The notes under the pieces are model-generated. The model was not told where the DNA came from. It saw nothing but the letters and a program-made list of their open reading frames with translations, and ran no database searches. A stretch of 64,000 nucleotides of DNA from Methanobacterium sp. BAmetb5 (GTDB lineage: Archaea > Methanobacteriota > Methanobacteria > Methanobacteriales > Methanobacteriaceae), in contig NZ_CP022706.1 in assembly GCF_003491305.1 (NCBI RefSeq), forward strand, positions 396,501 to 460,500. Direction: 5' to 3'. The position numbers and the translations under genes are program-made. Shown here in pieces: positions 1 to 15,404 of this stretch (position 1 is its first letter; each line of letters starts with the position of its first letter).

Positions 1-788
<788 letters not shown>

Positions 789-824
789 TTCAAATTAAAC
801 CTGGCCCAAAAAAAGTTAACCTCC

Positions 825-834
825 ACCATTTGGT
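825..834. promoter_or_regulatory. Palindromic 10-mer ACCATTTGGT, possible operator
   Basis: The 10-mer ACCATTTGGT (ACCA-TT-TGGT) lies about 85 bp before the repeat-protein gene. It is identical to the two palindromes in front of the HxlR-type regulator gene at 15405. A chance match is possible for a 10-mer in 64 kb, so this is only a candidate site. Confidence 0.25.
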
Positions 835-918
835 AACATTAACTAATTTAATTAGGGTTTAACAACAGAATATAATAAGAATTGTGGGGGCAATTATGAA
901 TCCATTGGGGGGACAATA

Positions 919-1455
919 TTGGGGGAAAAATTCTATTTACTGGGTTTAATAACGCTTTTATCATCATTAATTATAGTGGGGAGTAGTTTAACTTCATTCG
1001 ATTCTTCAGATTCGCCAGTAATATCTAATGTGATTGTTAATGCTGGTTTTACTTATTACTGGGAGAATTATGCCTATTCTGGTGATCTTAATACCATTTT
1101 TCCCCCACGTTTCCTGTCACCAGCTCCCCTTCGTCCACTCTCCCCGGAATCAACTCGGTGTCTTTCACCTTATCCCTCCCGGATGTTATCCAGTTCTCCC
1201 TTAAGACCATTATCGCAGATTTCCCCTCGAATTCTATCATCACTAACCTGGAGACCGCTATCAACCACAGTTACTCGTCCACTTTCCCCATCAACAGAAA
1301 GAGACCTTTCGACCGGGTCACCACGGCCTTTATCCTCTTCACCTCAACGTACTCTCTCCCCTTACCCAAAAAGACCATTATCCAGTCCGGTGAAAAGAGA
1401 ATTATCACCTCCCACCACCCGACCTTTATCACCAGCGCCAGTACGACCACTTTAA
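919..1455 (+). CDS. Secreted or anchored octapeptide-repeat protein
   Basis: A 178-residue protein I cannot assign to a family. Residues 1-27 form a hydrophobic signal peptide or anchor, and residues 28-60 are a short non-repetitive segment. From residue 61 to the end the chain is built of 15 consecutive 8-residue units of the form x-x-x-R-x-L-S-P; the stop falls right after the Leu of the last, six-residue unit. Arg is invariant at unit position 4, Leu at 6 and Ser at 7. Position 5 is mostly Pro, position 8 mostly Pro, Ser or Thr. The start is taken as TTG because no ATG or GTG lies in frame after the upstream stop; a G-rich stretch (GGGGGG) precedes it. The opposite strand has stops in the repeat region, which supports this strand. 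The product should be a basic, proline-rich extended chain outside the membrane. Its role is unknown. Confidence 0.6.
   Translation: MGEKFYLLGLITLLSSLIIVGSSLTSFDSSDSPVISNVIVNAGFTYYWENYAYSGDLNTIFPPRFLSPAPLRPLSPESTRCLSPYPSRMLSSSPLRPLSQISPRILSSLTWRPLSTTVTRPLSPSTERDLSTGSPRPLSSSPQRTLSPYPKRPLSSPVKRELSPPTTRPLSPAPVRPL
1099..1452 (+). repeat. 24-bp periodic coding repeat, 15 units
   Basis: DNA encoding the octapeptide units of the preceding protein. The 24-bp period is kept without any indel over about 354 bp, while the units differ strongly in nucleotide sequence, including at synonymous positions. This points to an old repeat held by selection on the peptide rather than a recent slippage expansion. 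Confidence 0.8.
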
Positions 1456-1716
1456 GCTTATTATCTAATTTTTTTATTCCAGAATCTAAATTCTCGCTTA
1501 TTTCTCCTGTTATTCCTAAATCGAAATTAAGGATAAAAAAACTTTTAATTTAAAGACTGGAGTGAGGGATAGTGTTGTTCACATAAAGTAAATTAACATC
1601 AATATTACTATCATGATAAAAAAATGTTCTTAAAAATTAATAATGTTGGGATAAAGTTATATTGTTGGAAGATTAATAGGGGTTTGAAGAATTAATTTTT
1701 GGAGGACCAATATTAC

Positions 1717-1803
1717 ATGAACAACAGGGAAACTATATTCATTGTTGGAATTTTTTCCATAACCCTCATTGTGGGATTTGCCATGAGCATTATTAAATTT
1801 TAA
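1717..1803 (+). CDS. Possible 28-residue single-span membrane peptide
   Basis: A short ATG frame of 28 codons (begins MNNRETIFIVG, ends MSIIKF). It has a GGAGG ribosome-binding site ending 11 bases before the start. Residues 7-25 are continuously hydrophobic (Ile, Val, Phe, Gly, Leu), so the product would be one membrane helix with short polar ends. It lies between the repeat-protein gene and the convergent RNase III gene. No family is recognised. The ribosome-binding site and hydrophobic pattern are the only support. Confidence 0.4.
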   Translation: MNNRETIFIVGIFSITLIVGFAMSIIKF

Positions 1804-1852
1804 TTTATTTCCAATGGTAATTGAAAAAAAAATCATTAATAATATCCCCTTT

Positions 1853-2512
1853 TTAAAAATTAAAGTTAATAAGAGCCATCTTGGCTGCATTCTGCTCTGC
1901 TTCTTTTTTACTTCCCCCACTACCAGTTCCGTAGCTTTCTCCATTGATAAGTGCAGCCATGGTGAAGGTTTTGTTATGGGGTTCTCCTTCCTCGTGGATC
2001 AGATCATAGGTTAAATCCAAGCTCTCATGGTCGCAAAGCTGATTCAATTCAGATTTGTAATCATAGAAAAATACATCTTTCTGTTCTATGTGGGGCAGCA
2101 CAGTTTGGGAGAGGAACTCTTTCACCGGTCCCAGACCGAGGTCCAAATACAGGGCCCCGATAAAAGATTCAAAAACATCGGCAACTACTGAATCTACTTC
2201 CCGCCTAGTTAGTTCTGCACCGGCACCCATTTTAGTGTACTGGTCCAATCCCCATTCCGTAGAGTAGGCATAAAGTGCCTGTTTGCATACGAAGTTAGCA
2301 CGTATACGGGTTAGTTCACCTTCATTTAACCCTGGATCCATTTTATATAAAAATTCAGAGACCACCAGATCCAGTACGGCATCCCCCAGAAATTCTAGGC
2401 GTTCATAACATTCACTGAGACCGTGTTCATGGGAATAGGACTCATGTAAAAAAGCCAGCTCGTAAAGATGGGTATCATTGGGTTTAATTGAAAAATTATC
2501 CAGTAGTTTCAT
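1853..2512 (-). CDS. rnc: Ribonuclease III
   Basis: A 219-residue protein with the normal bacterial RNase III layout. The endonuclease domain (about 1-145) has the signature [11 protein letters not shown] at residues 37-47 with the acidic residues E40 and D44. The second acidic pair is in [15 protein letters not shown] (D112, E115). The C-terminal part (about 150-219) is a double-stranded RNA-binding domain ending in [18 protein letters not shown]. It would cleave double-stranded RNA, for example in rRNA precursors or sense/antisense duplexes. All metal-binding acidic residues are present, so it should be active. The enzyme is near-universal in bacteria and much scarcer in archaea. Confidence 0.93.
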   Translation of the reverse strand: MKLLDNFSIKPNDTHLYELAFLHESYSHEHGLSECYERLEFLGDAVLDLVVSEFLYKMDPGLNEGELTRIRANFVCKQALYAYSTEWGLDQYTKMGAGAELTRREVDSVVADVFESFIGALYLDLGLGPVKEFLSQTVLPHIEQKDVFFYDYKSELNQLCDHESLDLTYDLIHEEGEPHNKTFTMAALINGESYGTGSGGSKKEAEQNAAKMALINFNF

Positions 2513-2670
2513 ATTATCACTGATCTATATTAGTATATGTTCTAATAGGACTTAAATGAATTTACTTTTTTTTAAAGTATGGTTTAAGGTGACTAAACTG
2601 AAAATTGGTTAGTTTCATCTGGCCAATAAATTTGATACAGGCATCCCTATTTGTATAATCCTTTTTACAT

Positions 2671-3516
2671 TTATTTATCCAGTTCCAAGTTGTTGGAGAT
2701 GTTTATCAGAGCCACCAGGGCCACGAATATCATGGTGAATACGGTAATTAAAGCCATGTCAACGGTGATGTAGTTGTACTGGAAAAATATGAATAATATA
2801 GTTCCCAGGGCAGTTATACCATAAACTAAGGCAGCCTCACTCCAGTATGGCTTACTGGTGATTTTCGAACGGATTTTATCATTGATGGTGTCGTATCGGG
2901 AAAGGTACAGAGCAAATATCTGGAAGAAAATGTACACCACCAGAAACCAGCCCAAGAAGTTGGAGACCGGAACTCCAAAGTAGGCACCGGGATTGGTCCA
3001 CACCCACATACCCTGTAAGGTGGAAGAAAGGGGATCAAGAGTTAAATCCCACATAACCATTATAAATGCCGCTATTAATGGTACCAGGAAAATCTGTTTT
3101 CCCTGAAGTTTTCTAGCGTACTGACCAGTTAACACATGGGCTAAAGCAAAGGAAAGATATCCCACCGCGAAGTAGGCAAATATGATTATAATGGGAACCG
3201 TCATCATCCCCAGGCTGGGTGAGTAATGATAGTATCCAAAGGGGAATCCAGTGGCTATGCTCAGGTTTTCGAAGGTGAAACTCACGGCCCAGGTAATCAG
3301 GAAAAAGATTAACATGTTCTTCTTACCATACCTATCCACTCCGTGTAAAACTGCCAGAACAAATATAAATGCAGTGGCCAGGAAGTAATCTACGGCCTGT
3401 AAATTGGGATCACTGAATGTGAAAACCATTAAAATGTTAATTACAAAATAAAGTATTATTAAAAACCATCGCAGCTTATTGAAGGAAGTTCTCGGCTTTT
3501 TGACTGTGTTAGACAT
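2671..3516 (-). CDS. CruF/DUF422-family membrane protein (annotated as carotenoid biosynthesis protein)
   Basis: A 281-residue protein with about seven or eight membrane segments. It carries the motifs of the DUF422 family, which includes the bacterioruberin hydratase CruF: GFPFGYYHYSPSLG near residue 91, MWDLTLDP near 155 and GVPVSNFLGW near 180. In haloarchaea and Deinococcus CruF hydrates the ends of C40/C50 carotenoids. No other carotenoid gene is visible here, so the substrate in this organism is unknown; a polyprenyl lipid is possible. A GGGGGA site seven bases upstream supports the ATG start. Confidence 0.75.
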   Translation of the reverse strand: MSNTVKKPRTSFNKLRWFLIILYFVINILMVFTFSDPNLQAVDYFLATAFIFVLAVLHGVDRYGKKNMLIFFLITWAVSFTFENLSIATGFPFGYYHYSPSLGMMTVPIIIIFAYFAVGYLSFALAHVLTGQYARKLQGKQIFLVPLIAAFIMVMWDLTLDPLSSTLQGMWVWTNPGAYFGVPVSNFLGWFLVVYIFFQIFALYLSRYDTINDKIRSKITSKPYWSEAALVYGITALGTILFIFFQYNYITVDMALITVFTMIFVALVALINISNNLELDK

Positions 3517-3749
3517 TCAAATTTCCCCCTAAAATCCCCATACTAATATGTAACTAGATTAATCAAAGGCGAATAAATATATTTTGATTATAACCTTTAT
3601 GGTAGAAATAAAGAGCCTAAAATTAAAAACAAATTTTACTACCCCCACCTTTGAATTCAGGTGAATGGACCTAATACTATATATACTAGGTTTGTCAGTT
3701 AATATTGAGAGAATCATACCAGTATAGTGCAACTATAACTGGATTTTTT

Positions 3750-4446
<697 letters not shown>

Positions 4447-4475
4447 ATTTTTATTAATTTACCTAAAATATTAGT

Positions 4476-5249
4476 TCAGAGGAAAATTATATCGATAGAA
4501 AGTAGTATTAGAAATACTAAAGCGTGTAATTTCTCTTTTTGGAGGTTAAAATTTCCTTTATTTAATAACCATTGCAATGTAATGGCTAAAATAACCATCA
4601 ATAATATGGCAAGTCCTATTGCAAATAAAACATCAGAAACAAAATGCATACCGGCCAGTATCCGGCTGAAGGAGAGGGTTATGGTAAAAACCAGCAAGAT
4701 AATTGCTAAAATGATTTTTTCCCGGCTTCTTTTAAAATTTCCATCGCTGGTCAGGAAACAGATTATAAGGGGTAGTGTGGCGGCAAATGCCTGGAATGCA
4801 TGCCCAGATGGAAAAGAGCTACCTCTTCCAGGGTATAAACCTATAATATCTGGATAAAGTATCCATGGACGGGGAACAGCATAATAATACTTTAAAAGGT
4901 CTACCAGGGGAATGCCCATGGCCAGAGTCATCACCGCCAAAAAAATCACCATCCTGTAAGGCTTTAATTTATTGACCTTGAAAGAAGCTAAATACAGGAT
5001 AGCAAGGGGTGTTCCAATAGCATAAAGCATGTATTTAGTGTAGTAATAACATAAAGATGCTAACCATGGGTCTGTGCGCAGGGTGTTAAAACTTACCAGT
5101 AACCAGTGATTAAAATTAGGAATTTGATAGGCAATCAAAGCCGCCAGCCATAAAAGGGATCCACATAAGATTAAAAATAGCTTTTTTTTACTTCCCAACT
5201 CAAACAGTTTTATATCTGTACTTGAGAAGTATTCTGAATCGCTTTTCAT
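4476..5249 (-). CDS. PAP2-family membrane phosphatase
   Basis: A membrane protein of about 257 residues with the three PAP2 motifs in order: K-x6-RP ([10 protein letters not shown]120-P128), PSGH (147-150) and SR-x5-H-x3-D (S195 to D206). These bind phosphate and supply the catalytic histidines. Six hydrophobic helices are visible. Such enzymes remove phosphate from membrane lipids; undecaprenyl- or dolichyl-pyrophosphate recycling, or archaeal lipid phosphates, are plausible substrates. I place the start at an ATG; a GTG 33 bases upstream (5282) is also in frame and neither has a strong ribosome-binding site. Confidence 0.85.
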   Translation of the reverse strand: MKSDSEYFSSTDIKLFELGSKKKLFLILCGSLLWLAALIAYQIPNFNHWLLVSFNTLRTDPWLASLCYYYTKYMLYAIGTPLAILYLASFKVNKLKPYRMVIFLAVMTLAMGIPLVDLLKYYYAVPRPWILYPDIIGLYPGRGSSFPSGHAFQAFAATLPLIICFLTSDGNFKRSREKIILAIILLVFTITLSFSRILAGMHFVSDVLFAIGLAILLMVILAITLQWLLNKGNFNLQKEKLHALVFLILLSIDIIFL

Positions 5250-5437
5250 TTTACTATATCTTAATTTAACAGTTAAAAGCACAATGTGATGTTATGGCCT
5301 GTATTTTAATTTTTATGTTATTGTTTGTTAATTCTTATTTTTTATGGTAATATTTCTCCTTTAACCTAACAATTTTCAATCACCGGTATTCCATAGAATC
5401 CAAAAAATTATTATCGTATCAATCTATAATTAATAAC

Positions 5438-5737
5438 ATGAAATCTACTATCTATCTGAAATGTCCACAGTGCCGTGAACATGGCCTCCTCATTGAACGG
5501 CAGGGGAAATATTTCTGTGCCAATTGTATGTACGATTACACACAATTGAATGATGACCGGGGTAAACTAGATGAAATTTTATTAGAAAATATAAGAGAAG
5601 GGGGTTTTGGTTTTCCATTTAGCGCTGCCTTGTATGAACGGGTAACCCTTGTCTCTCCCCAGGACGCAATGGAGTATGTCAAAAGGTTAGCCGAAGATAA
5701 TAATATCGAATTAATGCCCAGTAAAGGGATATTTTAA
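5438..5737 (+). CDS. Small zinc-ribbon protein
   Basis: A soluble 99-residue protein. Residues 9-33 carry a four-cysteine ribbon (CPQC, then CANC), the rest is a helical region (LDEILLENIREG and a second helix near 75-88). No clear ribosome-binding site lies before the ATG, so the message may be leaderless. The gene stands alone between the PAP2 gene and the convergent sensor kinase. No specific family recognised. Confidence 0.65.
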   Translation: MKSTIYLKCPQCREHGLLIERQGKYFCANCMYDYTQLNDDRGKLDEILLENIREGGFGFPFSAALYERVTLVSPQDAMEYVKRLAEDNNIELMPSKGIF

Positions 5738-5809
5738 AGCTTTTTTGGCCCTTTTAGTTTATCTTAGTTTTAGTTTTCAGAATGTAATATTCCAAAATTT
5801 ATTTAACTA

Positions 5810-8848
<3,039 letters not shown>

Positions 8849-9392
8849 ATTTTTTCCCCCAGACGTAGAAAATAAATCACCCTAAATTTAATGCCCAAGA
8901 TTTGAAATATTAATTAATGAAAATAATAATGCATGAAAGGTTAAATTGGTAGGTTTAATCTTTAATGGTTTATATTAGTATTTACTCAAATTATTATATA
9001 TTTTTTCGCTCTGTCATTTATGTGTCCATATTGTTAGATGTGATCACAGTGCTTTTTCAAACAATAAGGCCATAAATATTCAAGTTTTTTAGTTACTTCG
9101 TAATATCATGGTTTAACGAAGTAAATTTATTAAATTTTTAATAAATTTTTAATAATATCTTTGTGTGAATATCCTTGAACAAAAATCCTCGAACTTGCCA
9201 TATTTTTACCAGTGAGGCTATATGAAGTGGATCATTTACAGGGATTTCTCATATTTTTAATATTTCAATAAAATCCATCATTCATTTGGGCTGGAAAAAA
9301 ATATTGTAGACTTAAAAAAATAATCATCATCCCAAATTATTCCTCACTAGAAATTAACAGATCATTTATAGAAGTAGAAATAATATTAAGAT

Positions 9393-9444
9393 GGGATGCA
9401 CTGGTGTACTTCGTGTCAACCTCAAATTCCTGCCAGTGCACTCC
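9393..9444. other. Hairpin-forming inverted repeat followed by a T-run
   Basis: Arms 9393-9404 and 9433-9444 pair over 12 positions with one mismatch and one G-U pair; the core is TGCACTGG/CCAGTGCA. The loop is 28 bases. The sequence CTACTTTTTAC follows on the plus strand. It could be a terminator-like or small-RNA structure, or a protein-binding site. Transcription of this stretch is not shown by the sequence. Confidence 0.4.
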
Positions 9445-9488
9445 TACTTTTTACCGTCTAGTTTTTGATTGATCCAAAAAAGAATAAA

Positions 9489-9537
9489 TCTATTACCGGT
9501 GTAGTTGAAGTTGAATTCTATTACCGGTGTAGTTGAA
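9489..9537. repeat. 21-bp direct repeat, two copies
   Basis: Two exact copies of a 21-bp sequence (starts TCTATTACCGGTG, ends TAGTTGAA) at 9489-9509 and 9517-9537, start to start 28 bp. ACCGGT in the centre of each is a palindrome. They sit just beyond the 3' end of the AlbA_2 regulator gene. Confidence 0.75.
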
Positions 9538-9590
9538 TGTCCGATATGTCCGTTATATTGTCCGATATCAACCCACTGCCTGTCCAATAT
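9538..9590. repeat. Cluster of four TGTCCRNTAT-like repeats
   Basis: TGTCCGATAT at 9538-9547 and 9559-9568, TGTCCGTTAT at 9547-9556, TGTCCAATAT at 9581-9590. All are in the same orientation. They may be binding sites for a regulator or the remains of repetitive coding sequence from the neighbouring gene, whose frame is open through them. Confidence 0.6.
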
Positions 9591-9623
9591 CCGCCACGAC
9601 CCACTAAATGGAACATTCCTTAT

Positions 9624-10976
<1,353 letters not shown>

Positions 10977-11064
10977 TTTTTTAAGTCCACCATAACCCTT
11001 GGGTTTTAAGATTTATACATCTTCCTATACTTCTTTCGGGTTATACCAGTAAAGGGGGTGGTGA

Positions 11065-11709
11065 TTATTTCAGTAGATTATCCAGATTCAATTTACCCTC
11101 CACTTTTAAAGGCTCCCCGTGGGCCGGGCAGACCCAGCTGAACTCACAGTCCTGTATGAGTTCCAGGGAGCTTCTCAGAACTTCATCGTCCCAGTTCATA
11201 AAGGATTTCATGGGAGTAATTTCGCCATGGGATGTTCTAAAAAGGTCTCCAGCCAATAAAACGTCTTTGTATAATAAGCATACGTGGCCGGGGGTGTGTC
11301 CTGGAGTGGGTATAACTTTCACTCCATCCATGCCCAGTTTTCCATCTTCAGGGTAAGTATTTATCTTATCCGGCTTTTCCACCCTCATGATAAATGAAAT
11401 TAACCTTTTTATTCCCGGACGGTTTATATCTTGGTAGATGTAAGGGATATCTCCCGCAGATGCCCATATTTTGGCCCCAGTTTCCTTTTGCATGAAGGCC
11501 AGGCTCCCTACATGGTCCACATCGTGGTGGGTGATAAGGATATGCTGGATCTTGTCTGGTTTTACCCCTATAGTTTTCAAATCTTTTAATATTCCTTTAC
11601 CCTGCCCCGGACGTCCGGTGTCAATTAAAATAGTTTCTTCACCCCTAATTAGGTAGGCATAGTTTCCTTTAGTTGAATTTAGGGCATAAACTTCATTAGT
11701 TATCTGCAA
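11065..11709 (-). CDS. Metallo-beta-lactamase fold hydrolase
   Basis: A 214-residue protein of the metallo-beta-lactamase superfamily. Visible metal motifs are THHDVDH, then the downstream histidine of PTPGHTPGHV, the aspartate in LLAGDLF and the final PAHGEP. In the first motif the third position, usually His in HxHxDH, is Asp, a variant found in other members of the fold. I set the start at TTG because GGAGGTC lies seven bases before it and the product then begins QITNEVYAL after the initiator, as in relatives. Longer frames would overlap the upstream DUF1697 gene. With this start the two genes are 31 bases apart and probably co-transcribed. Substrate unknown; glyoxalase II-like or lactonase-like thioester or ester hydrolysis is possible. 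Confidence 0.8.
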   Translation of the reverse strand: MQITNEVYALNSTKGNYAYLIRGEETILIDTGRPGQGKGILKDLKTIGVKPDKIQHILITHHDVDHVGSLAFMQKETGAKIWASAGDIPYIYQDINRPGIKRLISFIMRVEKPDKINTYPEDGKLGMDGVKVIPTPGHTPGHVCLLYKDVLLAGDLFRTSHGEITPMKSFMNWDDEVLRSSLELIQDCEFSWVCPAHGEPLKVEGKLNLDNLLK

Positions 11710-11740
11710 AACATGACCTCCATTATATAATCCACATCTA

Positions 11741-12280
11741 TTAATCATGCAATTTATTAAGTATTTTTTGCACTGTTTTCCAGGTGCGGGTGGTAAGTTC
11801 CCGGCCAAACTCTTTTTCCATCCAGCGCATTAAATCTGGTGTTTTACCCTGCGATAAATTAACTACACTATATATTGCACGGTTATATGCGCCTAAAACA
11901 ATGAAACCTCCGTTATCGGGATGGTAAGGGAATTTAAATTCTGTTTCTAACCTATTTTTTAGGAAAGTTACGTTCGGTTTACATTGGGGAGTATCTTCGA
12001 CGTTTTTAAATGGGTTTTTACCAATTAAAGATTGTAAATCATCTTTACTGTAAACAATAGCTGTGCTCTGAATATCCAGTTTATTTTTAAGTGCTTTTTC
12101 AACGGTTGCTTCCAGTTCACTGGTTTCTCTGGACCTGGTTTTAAAAATTATATTTCCACTGGAGATAACACTTTCCACCTCTTCTAATCCCAGATCACGA
12201 AAAACAGCACGTAAATTTTCATTGCGCATACTGGGATTGGAAGGAGTGATTCCCCGAAGGAGAGCCACGTACTTAGTCAT
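11741..12280 (-). CDS. DUF1697 family protein
   Basis: A soluble 179-residue protein with the DUF1697 hallmarks: N-terminal KYVALLRGITPSNPSMRNENLR, where most relatives have a LLRGINVGG-like segment, then VESVISSGNIIF near residue 37 and a C-terminal TTRTWKTVQKI. The family is common in bacteria and its biochemical function is not established. GAGGTGATG upstream is a strong ribosome-binding site and fixes the ATG. First gene of a likely two-gene unit with the metallo-beta-lactamase fold protein. Bacterial-type distribution suggests acquisition by transfer, which is inference only. Confidence 0.85.
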   Translation of the reverse strand: MTKYVALLRGITPSNPSMRNENLRAVFRDLGLEEVESVISSGNIIFKTRSRETSELEATVEKALKNKLDIQSTAIVYSKDDLQSLIGKNPFKNVEDTPQCKPNVTFLKNRLETEFKFPYHPDNGGFIVLGAYNRAIYSVVNLSQGKTPDLMRWMEKEFGRELTTRTWKTVQKILNKLHD

Positions 12281-12434
12281 TAGAACATCACCTCACTTAT
12301 CCTTTTTCCTACAACTATATTATGGAACTCCAGTCCTAAAAATTATCCCGGGTGAAGTTGTATTCCCTATACTACAGTCAACTTATTATGAATAGAAAAA
12401 TAAAGTATTAGTTAATTAGGGAAGAGGTGGAATC

Positions 12435-12677
<243 letters not shown>

Positions 12678-12861
12678 ATAAAAAAATTTTTTAAATAAAA
12701 ATAATTCACTTTTTTGATGTACCTCCTCCACTTGGAGTAAATGATTTCCATACTTCTTTTTATTTATTAACACATCCCCCAGAACAACTAATTTATATCC
12801 TATGATGGGAAACTTATCAAAGTATAAATCTAACACTGTGATTATCTAGGAGTCGAAAATA

Positions 12862-13911
<1,050 letters not shown>

Positions 13912-13997
13912 AAATCTTCCCCACAACACATAACTCATTTCTACTTTTCTTTAAAACCAGTCAGGATCTTAGTGAATTATTGTTTATGTCTTGAGTT

Positions 13998-15164
13998 CTA
14001 ACCTGTTTCATATAATTCTTGGACCTTCTTCAATTCATCAACAATGGCTATTTTCTGGGTGCAATGTTCTTCACACTGTCTGCAGGCTGTGCAAATGGAA
14101 GCTCTACGATCTTCGAGTAGTGAGGCTTCGTAGGAAAACTGGAAACTGGCTTTTTCTTCCGGGCTGCCGAAAAGATGGTAGTCATTGTAGCGGGCAAAGT
14201 TCTCGGGTATGTCCACCCCGGCGGGGCATGGTAGACAGTAACCGCAGCCAGTGCAGTTGATGGCTAGTTTACCTTTAAAGATGTCCCTGGCCTTACCAAT
14301 GATCTCCAACTCATTTGAACTTAAAGAATGGGGTTCAGCAACATTGGCTATCTTTAAATTTTCTTCAACATCTTCCCGGGTGTTCATACCACTTAAAACC
14401 ACTGATACCAAAGGGTTATTCCACACCCATCGTAATGCCCATTCAGCAGGTGTTCTTTTAATTTCAGCCTGGTTAAATACCTCCTGAACTTGTAGTGGGA
14501 TGTTGGATACTATTTGCCCTCCCCTTAAGGGTTCCATGACGACAATCCCCAATCCTTTACTGGCTGCATATTCTAGTCCCTCAGTTCCGGCTTGGTAAAC
14601 CTCATCAAGATAGTTGTACTGCAGGAGACAAAATGACCAGTTATAATAATCCACGATCTCCTTAAACAGGTCAAGACGATCGTGGAATGAGAATCCAGCA
14701 TACTGTATCTTGCCCTGGTCCAGGGCTTCCTCTAAAAAGATCTCGAATTTTAATTCTTTCATTTTCTCCCAGTATGCCTGGTTAAGGCCATGTACCATAT
14801 AAAAGTCAATGCAATCGGTGTTAAGACGTTCCAGCTGGTGTTCTAAACAACGTTCCATATCCTCCTGATTTTCAATTCTCCAGCTGGGGAGTTTGGTGGA
14901 TAACATAACCTTATCACGGTATCCCTCTTCCAAAACACGGGATAAAAAGGGTTCACTCTCCCCCGTATGATACAATCCATGGCTGTGGTAAGGATAAGCA
15001 GTGTCAATGAAGTTAACTCCCTGGTCAATGGCCTGGCGGATCATGTTGATGGCTGTTTCTTCGTCAATTCTGGCAGGATCATCTCCCAGTGTAGGGAGGC
15101 GCATACATCCAAAGCCCAATACTGAAACCTGCTCCTTGGTTTTTCCAAAAGTTCTGTAAAGAAT
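13998..15164 (-). CDS. Aldo/keto reductase with two 4Fe-4S motifs, apparent ATT start
   Basis: A 388-residue protein: an aldo/keto reductase barrel (about 1-290) with GFGCMRLP, NFIDTAYPYHS (Asp and Tyr of the active site) and VVMEPLRGG. A ferredoxin-like tail has CTGCGYCLPCP and CTACRQCEEHC, enough cysteines for two 4Fe-4S clusters. The family's usual N-terminus LYRTFGKT is encoded in frame upstream of the first TTG (15119), and the codon in the initiator place is ATT (15164-15162). AGGAGGA stands six bases before it. No ATG, GTG or TTG lies between that codon and the next upstream stop. Natural substrate and electron partner are unknown. Confidence 0.85.
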   Translation of the reverse strand: MLYRTFGKTKEQVSVLGFGCMRLPTLGDDPARIDEETAINMIRQAIDQGVNFIDTAYPYHSHGLYHTGESEPFLSRVLEEGYRDKVMLSTKLPSWRIENQEDMERCLEHQLERLNTDCIDFYMVHGLNQAYWEKMKELKFEIFLEEALDQGKIQYAGFSFHDRLDLFKEIVDYYNWSFCLLQYNYLDEVYQAGTEGLEYAASKGLGIVVMEPLRGGQIVSNIPLQVQEVFNQAEIKRTPAEWALRWVWNNPLVSVVLSGMNTREDVEENLKIANVAEPHSLSSNELEIIGKARDIFKGKLAINCTGCGYCLPCPAGVDIPENFARYNDYHLFGSPEEKASFQFSYEASLLEDRRASICTACRQCEEHCTQKIAIVDELKKVQELYETG

Positions 15165-15356
15165 GATAATTCCTCCTTCAGTGCAAAATTTTTTTAAAAC
15201 ATTAAACTAAATTTTTTAAGTTATTACTAAAATTTCCATATTCAGTGGTTTGGTGAGATCTCTTTTTGACATCACCGTGATCTATATTTAGAACCAGTGT
15301 CAAATATCAACTTAGTCAAATTAAAATAGTAATCAGGGTTTAAAGTAGTTTTTCTA

Positions 15357-15385
15357 ACCATTTGGTAATCTAATTACCATTTGGT
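15357..15385. promoter_or_regulatory. Tandem palindromes ACCATTTGGT, likely HxlR operator
   Basis: Two identical 10-mers, ACCATTTGGT, at 15357-15366 and 15376-15385, start to start 19 bp, immediately upstream of the regulator gene's ribosome-binding site. Each is an inverted repeat ACCA/TGGT around TT. The two-turn spacing on one face of the helix fits two dimers. They lie between the divergent aldo/keto reductase and HxlR genes, so both could be controlled. Confidence 0.6.
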
Positions 15386-15404
15386 AAGCGAGGAGTTGAA
15401 TTAA

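Larger units (their letters stand above)
8849..9623. other. 775-bp non-coding stretch with repeats and a hairpin
   Basis: No convincing gene is present. The part up to about 9350 is AT-rich and should hold the promoter of the sensor kinase. Between 9393 and 9590 lie a long inverted repeat, a 21-bp direct repeat and a cluster of TGTCC-type repeats, listed separately. On the minus strand the frame of the following regulator gene stays open for 59 codons beyond its TGA stop (to 9444). Confidence 0.6.

Noticed and set aside
1158..1553. Second plus-strand frame of 131 codons overlapping the octapeptide-repeat gene
   Set aside because: It follows from the low stop frequency of the C-rich repeat DNA, has no ribosome-binding site and lacks any periodic or domain pattern of its own.
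3669..3691. ACCTA-N13-TAGGT around a TATA-like stretch upstream of the zinc-ribbon gene
   Set aside because: Half sites resemble the iron boxes but in the outward orientation and with wrong spacing; probably chance in AT-rich promoter DNA.
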